10,137 nucleotides of DNA from Chloroflexota bacterium (GTDB taxonomy: Bacteria; Chloroflexota; Dehalococcoidia; UBA3495). Location: assembly GCA_002697005.1 (NCBI GenBank), contig NZUD01000005.1:1-10137 (forward strand), given 5' to 3'. Both the position numbers and the translations under genes were made by a program. The notes beneath the pieces are model-generated. The model was not told the origin of the DNA and made no database searches. It saw nothing but the letters and a program-made list of their open reading frames with translations. Below, in pieces: positions 1 through 6,993 of this stretch; position 1 is the first letter of the stretch, and every line of letters begins with the position of its first letter.

Positions 1-69
1 ACCGAAGACTCCAAAGAAGGCCCCAAAGCCTTCGCTGAGAAACGAAAACCCCAATGGAAAGGTCGCTAA
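1..69 (+). CDS. Enoyl-CoA hydratase/isomerase family protein, C-terminal end only
   Basis: The first 22 codons of the window are open in frame 1 and end at TAA (67-69). They read TEDSKEGPKAFAEKRKPQWKGR. This matches the usual C-terminus of crotonase-fold enoyl-CoA hydratases, where a 'S/TEDxxEGxxAFxEKRxPxxxGR' tail closes the protein. The family hydrates trans-2-enoyl-CoA to 3-hydroxyacyl-CoA in beta-oxidation and related acyl-CoA pathways. The start, the oxyanion-hole residues and the catalytic glutamates lie outside the window, so the exact substrate cannot be judged. The gene converges on an acyl-CoA dehydrogenase on the opposite strand, which supports an acyl-CoA metabolism neighbourhood. 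Other crotonase-fold enzymes (isomerases, 3-hydroxyisobutyryl-CoA hydrolase) are possible but less likely with this tail. Confidence 0.75.
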   Translation, partial: TEDSKEGPKAFAEKRKPQWKGR

Positions 70-309
70 GTGTCGTAAATCCCTGACTTATGCAAATCAG
101 AAACCCATTTTATACCAGGGAGGGGCTTTGTCAGCTTTGCCTGAGCGCAATTTCAGCAGGTGTTGGAGTCTAGCCGACTAACTTAAACCATCAGGTCGTG
201 ATGAGCGTGTCGGACTAAGTCGTAAGATAGGCTTTCCGCCTAAGACACTTATTTTGATGAGTTTATTCGTTAAACTCGGGATGAGCGGAATAAGGGCGGT
301 ACGGCGGTC
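70..309. other. Intergenic region between convergent genes
   Basis: This 240-base stretch separates the stop of the enoyl-CoA hydratase fragment from the stop of the acyl-CoA dehydrogenase. No reading frame of interest is seen on either strand. It should hold the 3' ends of both transcripts, but no GC-rich hairpin followed by a T-run is visible. It contains a two-tier inverted repeat (listed separately) and three copies of GATGAG (200-205, 256-261, 280-285), of which the first and third extend to GATGAGCG. Confidence 0.6.
234..290. repeat. Two-tier inverted repeat, possible transcript-end structure
   Basis: An inner perfect hairpin, GAGTTTA (259-265) and TAAACTC (271-277) around a 5-base loop, is enclosed by TTCCGC (234-239) and GCGGAA (285-290). 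It lies between convergent genes, where a shared transcript-end structure is expected. The inner stem is AT-rich and neither strand has a T-run after it, so a standard intrinsic terminator is doubtful. Confidence 0.3.
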
Positions 310-1473
310 CTAAAGCTGGTACTCCGGCAGACGTAGTAATTGCTTGGCAATCACCAGACGCATGACCTCATTGGTCCCTTCACCGATAATCATTAACGGC
401 GCGTCGCGGTAGTAACGCTCCACCGGGGATTCTTTGATGTACCCGTAGCCTCCGTGGACGCGCATGGCCTCCATGGACACTTCCAAACACACCTCGCTTG
501 CGAAGAGCTTGGCCATGCCTGATTCCAGGTCAACCCTCTGACCGGTGTCTTTCTTGGCGGCAGCATCGTAGACCAACAGCCGCGCTGCTTGAATCTTGGT
601 GGCCATGTCTGCCAGCTTGAGCTGGATGGCTTGGTGCTCCGAGATGGGTTTGCCGAAGGTTTCCCGTTGCTGAGAGTACTTGATGGCCGCCTCGAATGCG
701 GCCTGGGCCACTCCCACCGCGCGGGCAGCGACGTTTATGCGGCCTGTCTCCAACCCGCTCATAACCATCCCAAACCCAGTGCCTTCTTCTCCGCCAACCA
801 GGTTATCAGCCGGCACTGCGTAGTTATCAAATATCAACTCGCAGGTGTCCAATCCTCGGTAACCTAGTTTATCCAAATCGCGGCCTACCTCGAATCCTGA
901 GCCACCCTTCTCGGCTACGAAGCAGCTGATTCCTTTGTGTCTCATTCCCTTATCAGGGTCGGTACGGGCCAGCAGGCAGAACATGTCACCGTAGCGCCCG
1001 TTGGTGATAAACATCTTCGTGCCGTTAATGGTGTACTCTTCGCCATTCCTAGTGGCAGTGGTCTGCAGGTTGGCCATGTCGGTGCCGCCGCTGGGTTCCG
1101 TCAAGGCCAGCCCACCTCGCTTCCGGCCAGACGCCAAATCAGGCAAGAACTTCTGCTTCTGTTCCTCGGTCCCGTAATGGGTCAGTACATAGGTCAGGAT
1201 GTGGTGCGTACCGATGGCTCCGCTCAGGGTCATGAACCCCTTGCTAAGCTCCTCGAAGATGGAGGCGAAAGTTGTGTAATCCAATCCCATGCCGCCGTAC
1301 TCTTCAGGTACCGTGATGCCGAATAATCCCAACTCCTTCATACGGTTGATGAGTTCGAATGGAACCGAGTCTTCGCGGTCGTGTTCTGCGGCCACTGGCT
1401 CCACTTCCCGGCGCACAAAATCGCGGACCATGTTTACGATCTGGGCCCTGGCCTCAGGTGGTGTGGTCGTCAA
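310..1473 (-). CDS. Acyl-CoA dehydrogenase
   Basis: This 387-residue protein has the normal length and layout of the FAD-dependent acyl-CoA dehydrogenase family, which oxidises acyl-CoA to trans-2-enoyl-CoA and passes electrons to electron-transfer flavoprotein. The N-terminal helical domain spans about residues 8-118. The middle beta domain follows, with the flavin-contact signature ALTEPSGGTD at 123-132 and MFITNG at 154-159. The C-terminal helical domain carries QRETFGKPI (269-277), RVHGGYGYI (338-346) and IIGEGTNEV (362-370). Glu365 is at the place of the catalytic base in the short/medium-chain group. The start is TTG, chosen because AAGGAG sits 6 bases upstream and the protein begins in line with its family. 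The gene has its own leader, 136 bases beyond ppdK. Substrate is not resolved; short-, medium- or branched-chain acyl-CoA are all possible. Confidence 0.95.
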   Translation of the reverse strand: MTTTPPEARAQIVNMVRDFVRREVEPVAAEHDREDSVPFELINRMKELGLFGITVPEEYGGMGLDYTTFASIFEELSKGFMTLSGAIGTHHILTYVLTHYGTEEQKQKFLPDLASGRKRGGLALTEPSGGTDMANLQTTATRNGEEYTINGTKMFITNGRYGDMFCLLARTDPDKGMRHKGISCFVAEKGGSGFEVGRDLDKLGYRGLDTCELIFDNYAVPADNLVGGEEGTGFGMVMSGLETGRINVAARAVGVAQAAFEAAIKYSQQRETFGKPISEHQAIQLKLADMATKIQAARLLVYDAAAKKDTGQRVDLESGMAKLFASEVCLEVSMEAMRVHGGYGYIKESPVERYYRDAPLMIIGEGTNEVMRLVIAKQLLRLPEYQL

Positions 1474-1479
1474 GGTAAT

Positions 1480-1485
1480 CTCCTT
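1480..1485 (-). promoter_or_regulatory. Ribosome binding site fixing a TTG start
   Basis: On the minus strand AAGGAG lies 6 bases before the TTG at 1471-1473. This strong Shine-Dalgarno match supports TTG as the real start of the acyl-CoA dehydrogenase and argues against a downstream ATG. Confidence 0.7.
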
Positions 1486-1498
1486 ATCATTGGGGAAA

Positions 1499-1529
1499 TG
1501 AGCCTGGTTAGCAGTCTAGCTCAGGCTCA
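1499..1529. repeat. Perfect 8+8 inverted repeat in the acyl-CoA dehydrogenase leader
   Basis: TGAGCCTG (1499-1506) and CAGGCTCA (1522-1529) are exact reverse complements around a 15-base spacer. The repeat lies between a -10-like TATAGT (1541-1546, minus strand) and the ribosome binding site at 1480-1485, so it would sit at or just after the transcript start. It could be a repressor operator or an RNA hairpin in the leader. No T-run follows, so it is a poor intrinsic terminator for ppdK. Confidence 0.55.
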
Positions 1530-1540
1530 GTAACAGGGCA

Positions 1541-1566
1541 ACTATACATAGGGTTGGCCCACTCAA
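1541..1566 (-). promoter_or_regulatory. Weak candidate promoter for acyl-CoA dehydrogenase
   Basis: On the minus strand, TATAGT (1541-1546) matches the -10 consensus at 5 of 6 positions. The best -35-like hexamer, TTGAGT (1561-1566), is only 14 bases away, which is shorter than normal. Only the -10 element is reasonable, so the call is tentative. Confidence 0.25.
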
Positions 1567-1584
1567 CTGTAGACGAAGTCTTTG

Positions 1585-1608
1585 AGCTGGGTTCGGTCAT
1601 GGCCAGCT
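1585..1608. repeat. Short hairpin just after the ppdK stop
   Basis: AGCTGG (1585-1590) and CCAGCT (1603-1608) form a perfect 6-base stem with a 12-base loop, two bases past the ppdK stop codon. The position suits a transcript-end hairpin, but the minus strand reads CAAAGAC afterwards, not a T-run. It may be a weak or factor-dependent terminator, or chance. Confidence 0.3.
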
Positions 1609-1609
1609 A

Positions 1610-4372
1610 TTAATTTTCAGTTAAAGCCGCCTGGGCAGCGGCCAACCGGGCCACCGGGACACGGAAGGGCGAGCAGCTTACATAGTCTAGACCAGCCTCG
1701 TGGCAGAACACCACGCTGGCTGGATCGCCGCCGTGTTCCCCGCAGATCCCAATTTCTAGGTTGGGTCGTTCACGGCGCCCGGCCTCCACCCCGATCTTCA
1801 CTAATGCGCCAACCCCTTCGGGGTCAATTGAAGCGAATGGATCCCTGAGTAGGATGCCCTCGTCTATGTACGACCTTAGAAACTTACCTTCAGCGTCGTC
1901 CCGACTGAATCCAAAGGCGAGTTGGGTTAGGTCATTCGTGCCGAAGCTGAAGAACTCCGACTCCTTGGCGATCTCTCCGGCGGTCAGTGCGGCGCGAGGT
2001 GTTTCGATCATAGTGCCGAACATGTAATGAACCTTGGTGCTGTGCCGTTCTTGCACCTGTGATGCCACCAAGCTCAGATCCTCTCTCAGCCTGTGCATCT
2101 CTTCCACGTCTACGGTCAAAGGAATCATGATCTCCGGATTAACATCCAATCCCTCTTTCACGAGAAGGGCCCCGGCCGTGATGATGGCCTCTACTTGCAT
2201 CCGATAGATGGTGGGGAAGCTTAGCCCCAACCGGCATCCGCGGTGCCCTAGCATGGGGTTGGATTCACGTAGAGAGTCCACAAGATGCAGAAATGCCTCT
2301 TTCGCTTCGGTGTCGGCTTGAGTGGCACCGGAGTGTCGAAGCTCCAGGAGCTCGCTTAATAGAGTCTCATATGGAGGTAGGAATTCGTGGAGCGGGGCAT
2401 CCAACAATCGGATGATGACTGGCCGTGGGCCCATCGCCTTCAGGATGCCGCCGAAGTCGCCTGTTTGAAGTTCTTTGACCTCCTCCAGTGCCTCGTAGAA
2501 GTCTTTCACGGATTGTGGTGCGTCCGGTTCCTTTTCAACAAGAAATACCCGGTCATTGTTTTCTTGGCGCCATGTCTCGGCAGCCTCAGCGTTCAAGAGC
2601 ATCCGCCTGACTGACGGCAGTCGCTTAGGGTCTAGGAACATGTGCTCCGTGCGGCAAAGACCGATTCCCTCGGCCCCCATGGTTAATGCCTTCGTCGCGT
2701 CTGCGGGAGTATCAGCGTTGGCCATGACACCCAATCTGCGCGTTTCGTCAGCCCAGCGCAGTAATTCATGGGCTTCTGGTAAGTCTTTCACACTGGTTTG
2801 AACGGTGTCTAACTCCCCTAGGTAGACCGAGCCTGACGACCCGTCCATGCTTATGCGTTCGCCCTCACGGACGGTCTTGTCTCCCGCAGTGAATAATCTG
2901 GCGTCCAGGTCAACTTGTATCCCCTCACAGCCAACGATACAGGGCTTGCCAAGTCCTCGGGTCACCACTGCTGCGTGGCTGGTTACCCCGCCTCGGCTGG
3001 TCACTACACCTGCGGCCGCTGTGATGCCATGGATGTCGTCGGGTTTGGTCTCCGGACGTACCAATACCACCGCTTCACCATCGGCAGCCAGCTCGGCAGC
3101 CTTAATGGCATCAAAGCAAACCGTGCCTGACGCTGCACCAGGAGAGGCAGGTGCGCCGCGGGCTAGGAACCGGTCTGCTAGAGCAGTTTCGGATAGATCG
3201 CCAGAGAACTGAGGAACTAGAAGGCGGGATATCTCTTCGGCCTCCACTCTGAGGAGCGCATCAGCATGGCTAATCAGACCCTCGTTGGCCATATCAACCG
3301 CTGTCTTCACGGCAGACCAGGGCGTCCGCTTGGCGTTGCGGGTTTGCAGTAGGAACAGGCGAGCGTTTTCTACTGTGAACTCAATGTCCTGCACGTCTGA
3401 GTAATGGATTTCCAGATTCTCTGCCAGTTCCATTAGCTGTCTGTAGCACTCAGGCATCACATCTTGCAGGCTGGCGATGGGTTCTGGTGTTCGTCCCCCT
3501 GCCACTACGTCCTCGCCCTGGGCGTTGGTAAGGAACTCGCCATAGACCTGGGCTTTGCCGGTGGATGGGTTACGAGTGAAAATCACTCCAGTTCCGCTGG
3601 TGGGGCCCAGATTGCCAAAGACCATCGCCATGATGGTCACAGCCGTGCCCATGTCATGGTCGATATTATTGTGGTTGCGGTAGAAGATCGCCCGGGGTGT
3701 GTTCCAACTGCGGAATACAGCCTCAACGGAAGCCATAAGTTGTTCCCAGGGATCTGAAGGCGGTTCTGAGCCGGTGGCATCTTTAGTTACTCTCTTGAAG
3801 TCGGCCACAATGTCCTGCAGTTGCTTGGCAGTCAGTTGGTGGTCCAGGGTCACGCCTGCTTTCTCTTTGTGTGCCGCCAACACCTGCTCAAAAAGCTCCG
3901 GGTTAACATCCATGACCACTTCTGAATATATCTGGATGAAGCGGCGGTAGGCGTCGTAGGCGGGTCGGGGGTCTCCCATGATGGAGGCCAAGCCCTCCAC
4001 GATCTGATCGTTGATTCCCAGGTTCAAGATGGTGTCCATCATGCCCGGCATAGAGATACTGGCCCCTGAGCGCACCGATACTAGTAGGGGAGTTGAGGTT
4101 GAGCCGAAATTCCGGCCGATGGACTTTTCTAGTTGCTGGACGTTGTCCCTGATTGACTCTTCGAGGCCTTTAGGGAGAGTATGGTTCTTGCCCAGGTAGT
4201 AGCGGCAAACCTGTGTGGTTATAACGAACCCTGGTGGGACAGGGAGTCCTAGCCGGGCCATTTCGCAGAGGTTGCTTCCCTTGCCTCCAAGCAAGTCGCT
4301 CATGGAGGAGTTTCCTTCGTCAAACCGGTATACAAGCTTCACTAACGGTCTTGCCTGTATCGTCATGGGCAT
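1610..4372 (-). CDS. ppdK: Pyruvate, phosphate dikinase
   Basis: This enzyme interconverts pyruvate + ATP + phosphate and phosphoenolpyruvate + AMP + pyrophosphate in the cytoplasm, serving glycolysis or gluconeogenesis. At 920 residues it is full length for the family. The N-terminal ATP-grasp domain covers about residues 10-350, with LLGGKGSNLCEM at 27-38, SVRSGASISMPGMMDT at 99-114 and GVIFTRNP at 262-269. The swivelling phosphohistidine domain (about 400-510) contains TSRGGVTSHAAVV with phospho-acceptor His466, and Thr464 two residues before it. The C-terminal phosphoenolpyruvate/pyruvate barrel (about 540-915) shows GLCRTEHMF (571-579), MIETPRAAL (788-796), FGTNDLTQ (810-817) and GICGEHGGDP (875-884) with the catalytic Cys877. 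All key residues are present, so it should be active. The second ATG (4364-4366), two codons in, has better ribosome-binding-site spacing and may be the true start. Phosphoenolpyruvate synthase is excluded by length and by the PPDK-type signatures. Confidence 0.97.
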   Translation of the reverse strand: MPMTIQARPLVKLVYRFDEGNSSMSDLLGGKGSNLCEMARLGLPVPPGFVITTQVCRYYLGKNHTLPKGLEESIRDNVQQLEKSIGRNFGSTSTPLLVSVRSGASISMPGMMDTILNLGINDQIVEGLASIMGDPRPAYDAYRRFIQIYSEVVMDVNPELFEQVLAAHKEKAGVTLDHQLTAKQLQDIVADFKRVTKDATGSEPPSDPWEQLMASVEAVFRSWNTPRAIFYRNHNNIDHDMGTAVTIMAMVFGNLGPTSGTGVIFTRNPSTGKAQVYGEFLTNAQGEDVVAGGRTPEPIASLQDVMPECYRQLMELAENLEIHYSDVQDIEFTVENARLFLLQTRNAKRTPWSAVKTAVDMANEGLISHADALLRVEAEEISRLLVPQFSGDLSETALADRFLARGAPASPGAASGTVCFDAIKAAELAADGEAVVLVRPETKPDDIHGITAAAGVVTSRGGVTSHAAVVTRGLGKPCIVGCEGIQVDLDARLFTAGDKTVREGERISMDGSSGSVYLGELDTVQTSVKDLPEAHELLRWADETRRLGVMANADTPADATKALTMGAEGIGLCRTEHMFLDPKRLPSVRRMLLNAEAAETWRQENNDRVFLVEKEPDAPQSVKDFYEALEEVKELQTGDFGGILKAMGPRPVIIRLLDAPLHEFLPPYETLLSELLELRHSGATQADTEAKEAFLHLVDSLRESNPMLGHRGCRLGLSFPTIYRMQVEAIITAGALLVKEGLDVNPEIMIPLTVDVEEMHRLREDLSLVASQVQERHSTKVHYMFGTMIETPRAALTAGEIAKESEFFSFGTNDLTQLAFGFSRDDAEGKFLRSYIDEGILLRDPFASIDPEGVGALVKIGVEAGRRERPNLEIGICGEHGGDPASVVFCHEAGLDYVSCSPFRVPVARLAAAQAALTEN

Positions 4373-4375
4373 TTT

Positions 4376-4380
4376 CTCCC
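4376..4380 (-). promoter_or_regulatory. ppdK ribosome binding site that favours the second ATG
   Basis: GGGAG on the minus strand lies 3 bases before the first ATG (4370-4372) and 9 bases before the in-frame ATG at 4364-4366. A 9-base gap is normal and 3 is too short, so translation probably starts at the second ATG, giving 918 residues. Confidence 0.5.
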
Positions 4381-4448
4381 AACGGCCTATACTATCCGGG
4401 TTTTTGGTGATCCGTGGCCTGGGCCAAAATTACGGGCCCTGCTACCGG

Positions 4449-4478
4449 ACTATATAATGGGCCTAGTGACGAAAGCAA
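4449..4478 (-). promoter_or_regulatory. Candidate ppdK promoter
   Basis: On the minus strand, TTGCTT (4473-4478) and TATAGT (4449-4454) are separated by 18 bases. The -10 element matches 5 of 6 consensus positions; the -35 is weak beyond TTG. Transcription would start near 4442, leaving a leader of about 70 bases. That leader contains GGGCC and GGCCC arms around the AT-rich stretch near 4423-4441, which could form a small stem. Confidence 0.4.
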
Positions 4479-4618
4479 ATCAACCTATTGCTCAATAATG
4501 CCATAAATCACAGACATTAATACGATAATCGTTAGACTGTGGCTAATATCTCTCTCTTTCGTTAGAGGTTGGACTTATACTGGTTCGCCCAGAACGATCA
4601 GGTTTCCTTGACAAACGG

Positions 4619-5623
4619 TTAAATCTCTCGGAATTGGGGTTCTGGCTCTGAGAGGTCAAAACCGTGCTCCCACAATTCATCCAATTTTGTCTGTTCTTCG
4701 TCTGTGATTCCTGGTGTGTCCACCGCGCTGGTGTATTCCTTCAGCTCTGCCAAGGTTGTCAAATTGGGAAGGACTGAGACGATGGCTTGCGGCTTCAGCA
4801 CGAATTGTATTGCAGCCTGGGCCATAGACCTGCTCTCTTCTTGAACCAAGAACCTGATGCGGTCAACCTTGCGCATGGATTCCACCAACCATTCGTTCTT
4901 GCGGTGAGCCCGGTGGTCGTCTGGGTCGAACGTTGGAAACCCGTGGTCGAACTCTCCGGTGAGGGTGTTGGACGCGTGGGGAACGCGTGAGAGCAGGCCC
5001 ACCTCGTTATCGTTGGCCAGTTCTATGAACCGTTTGGCTGGGTCTTGCTCCAGAAGGCTGTAGATGATTTGAGCACTCCTGACTTGGCGTTCGGTTAAGG
5101 AGTACTCGCCCTCCTCCTGCCAACCGATGTCGGGTCCGATGGCCACGCCGAAATAGCGTATCTTGCCTTCGAACTGGAGCTGCTCCAAGGTCTCGAACAA
5201 TTCGTCTTTCTCCAGATCTGCCAGCTTGATATTGTGTGCCTGGTAGAGGTCTATGTAGTCGGTGCCCAGGCGGCGGAGGCTCTGTTCACAAGCGTACTTC
5301 ACGAATTCTTTGTCGAACTTTTGCGCACGCTCTTGGTGGCCTTCCCTAGGCGTTGGGTCATAGATGTCATAGCCGAATTTGGTGGCTATTATCAGATCGT
5401 TGCGCTTGTGACCTAACACCTTGGCTAAGACCTCCTCCCCAAAGCCGTCGCCGTAGGTGTCGGCGGTGTCGAAGAAGTTGATGCCTTCCTCGACTGCATT
5501 CTCCAAGAGAGCAGATTTGTCGGCATCTTCGATCTTTCCCCACCAGTTGGTGGCGACGGTCCACACCCCGAACCCTACTTCGGAGAGTACCAGATCGGTT
5601 CGGGGAAGTTTGCGAAATTTCAT
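4619..5623 (-). CDS. Aldo/keto reductase
   Basis: This 334-residue protein is a complete NAD(P)H-dependent (beta/alpha)8-barrel oxidoreductase of the aldo/keto reductase family, acting on aldehydes, ketones or sugars in the cytoplasm. It opens with the usual KLPRTDLVLSEVGFGVW strand (5-21). The catalytic tetrad is visible: Asp52 and Tyr57 in FFDTADTYG (50-58), Lys82 in ATKFG (80-84) and His130 in DLYQAH (125-130). The family block SLRRLGTDYIDLYQ (115-128) and the later segment RSAQIIYSLLEQ (182-193) are intact. Where many relatives have a 'SPLxxGLLTGK' loop, this one reads LLSRVPHASNTLTG (210-223), typical of a subgroup of uncharacterised bacterial reductases. The ATG start is backed by AAGGAC 9 bases upstream (5633-5638). 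It is separated by 246 bases from ppdK, so it is probably its own transcript. The substrate cannot be predicted. Confidence 0.93.
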   Translation of the reverse strand: MKFRKLPRTDLVLSEVGFGVWTVATNWWGKIEDADKSALLENAVEEGINFFDTADTYGDGFGEEVLAKVLGHKRNDLIIATKFGYDIYDPTPREGHQERAQKFDKEFVKYACEQSLRRLGTDYIDLYQAHNIKLADLEKDELFETLEQLQFEGKIRYFGVAIGPDIGWQEEGEYSLTERQVRSAQIIYSLLEQDPAKRFIELANDNEVGLLSRVPHASNTLTGEFDHGFPTFDPDDHRAHRKNEWLVESMRKVDRIRFLVQEESRSMAQAAIQFVLKPQAIVSVLPNLTTLAELKEYTSAVDTPGITDEEQTKLDELWEHGFDLSEPEPQFREI

Positions 5624-6263
5624 TGCGATTACGTCCTTAAATCTAAGAAATGTACTTACTCAACCACTTGCCTACTCAGTTGATGGGTCGGTCTCGGTCA
5701 TCGAACTGAGAACCGAAAATTGTTGAATCAGGTTTTTTAATTCCTGTAGTTCCTCGCCACCGGGGCCTCTCCACATTTCTATGGAACCGCAGGCTGGTGT
5801 TGTGTCTTATCCGGGTTGGAAATCGCCGTTGGCAACCATATCTTTCGGATTCGCTACGTTCGGCCAGGTGGCAGCCGTTACCATCCGACTGGCCGCGGTA
5901 TTTAACTTTATGTAAGTATGAACGTCCGGCATCGGGCCTTGGCCACCTTACCCTCATGCGGCTGGCTAGTTCGCGTGGCGTACTCGATGAAGCGGAGTGT
6001 AAGCGCCATCACATTAGACACTATGTGTTCCTCTTGGAATATTCGGTCCTAGAGATGGTGCCTTCCCGAACAGGCTCTGCACTACTCCTGGATCAAGCGA
6101 TTTCGGAGTCCGAACCGCTACTGGCTTTGTGGGCATGTCCCTCACCAAGGCGAAGTCAGCTTTGGCATCCACGGTCTGAATCGGCCAGACCAGTCCTATT
6201 TGGAGATTTTCATTTTTTTGCGTGGAAAGCAATATACCCATGAATCCAGCTTTTTGGTTGAAC
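5624..6263. other. 640-base gap without a supported gene; possible gene relic
   Basis: The part nearest 5624 must hold the aldo/keto reductase promoter, but no clear -35/-10 pair is seen. The rest has no frame I can assign. On the minus strand three short frames follow one another: 6241-6014 (75 codons from ATG), a frame through about 6040-5900 containing MALTLRFIEYA, and a frame ending near 5810 containing MVTAATWPNVANP. This could be a gene broken by frameshifts or simple chance. A 148-codon plus-strand frame at 5797-6243 has the W-, R-, S- and C-rich composition of a spurious frame. A 7-base inverted repeat, CGGCCAG (5861-5867) and CTGGCCG (5889-5895), lies inside. Confidence 0.45.
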
Positions 6264-6854
6264 CTAAGTGGCGGTTACGGCAAGGCCTAGACTCCCTTTG
6301 ATGTCATCTACCTGGCGTTGGAACTCAGCATCGTCTAATACCGGCGCCATCTTGCCCAGATTAACGTCCGACAGGACCTCAACCCAAGACGTGCATCCTC
6401 CGTATTCAGGCAAGTAGGGCACGGTCACTGGCTGTTCTAGGTGGTAGACCCGTAATAGAAGAACCGAGAGCGGAAGCATTGGTTTCCAATGGAGCTTGGA
6501 CTGAGCATAGGCCGTTGTCCAGATGTAATGAGGTTCTAGGTCATCGACCTTCTTTTGGTCGGATATCTCCAATACCTCTTCGGCTTTAGCCCAATAGCCG
6601 AAGGAGACTTTATCGGGATCTTGTGGTTGTTCTAACATCCTACGCAGCGCGGGCTGATAGGCCGGTTGAATCAGGTTCTCTTTTTGGTGGAGGTATGTCG
6701 GGTAGAACAGGAACTCCCGGTGAATCACGCGGAAGTCTTTGCCGTCTTCATGAATCCCGCCTTTGCGCAGAAGGAGCACTTGATCTCCTCGGGCCATGGC
6801 ATCAACGGTTATCGCCCATTCTTTCAGAGCAATCTGGCAATTGCTGGGTAGCAT
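6264..6854 (-). CDS. DUF1802 family protein of unknown function
   Basis: This 196-residue protein resembles the DUF1802 family (PF08819), found mainly in cyanobacteria and other environmental bacteria, with no established role. The recognisable blocks in order are ALKEWAITVDAM (9-20), QVLLLRKGGIHEDGKDFRV (25-43), HREFLFYPTYLHQ (45-57), HYIWTTAYAQSKLHWKPMLPL (109-129, by position) and VLLLRVYHLEQP (131-142). A GG[CT]xSWVEV-like stretch (152-160) is near the end. No signal peptide or membrane segment is seen, so it is probably cytoplasmic. The LLLRKGG followed by a charged loop loosely recalls nucleotide-handling folds, but no complete Nudix box is present. The ATG start has GGAG 9 bases upstream (6864-6867) and a candidate promoter of its own. 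Neighbours give no clear functional hint. Confidence 0.83.
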   Translation of the reverse strand: MLPSNCQIALKEWAITVDAMARGDQVLLLRKGGIHEDGKDFRVIHREFLFYPTYLHQKENLIQPAYQPALRRMLEQPQDPDKVSFGYWAKAEEVLEISDQKKVDDLEPHYIWTTAYAQSKLHWKPMLPLSVLLLRVYHLEQPVTVPYLPEYGGCTSWVEVLSDVNLGKMAPVLDDAEFQRQVDDIKGSLGLAVTAT

Positions 6855-6911
6855 ATCTTCCGTCTCCGTCGCCTGCGATGAATCTACGAAATCCTTGGAT
6901 GGCAGGTAGAA

Positions 6912-6939
6912 AGTATTAAATCGAAGGTAGCAAAGTCAA
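6912..6939 (-). promoter_or_regulatory. Candidate promoter of the DUF1802 gene
   Basis: On the minus strand TTGACT (6934-6939, 5 of 6) and AATACT (6912-6917, 4 of 6) are 16 bases apart. Transcription would start near 6905, about 50 bases before the ATG at 6854. This supports separate expression from the LysR gene upstream. Confidence 0.42.
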
Positions 6940-6993
6940 TGGTATCATCGGCCATACATAGGCTCAATCCCTGGCCAGACCGTGCTGAAAAAG

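Noticed and set aside
1585..1608. Intrinsic terminator of ppdK
   Set aside because: The 6-base stem is real but no T-run follows on the minus strand, so it is listed only as a hairpin.
4567..4618. Terminator after the aldo/keto reductase
   Set aside because: Only a 4-base CTGG/CCAG stem is present and no T-run follows.
6014..6241. 75-codon minus-strand frame starting with ATG just after the DUF1802 stop
   Set aside because: No ribosome binding site, no recognisable family, and the frame ends without a domain. Kept only as part of a possible relic, not as a gene.
5797..6243. 148-codon plus-strand open frame in the 5624-6263 gap
   Set aside because: The translation is rich in W, R, S, C and H with no recognisable domain, and no Shine-Dalgarno site was identified for it. 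It looks like a chance open frame.
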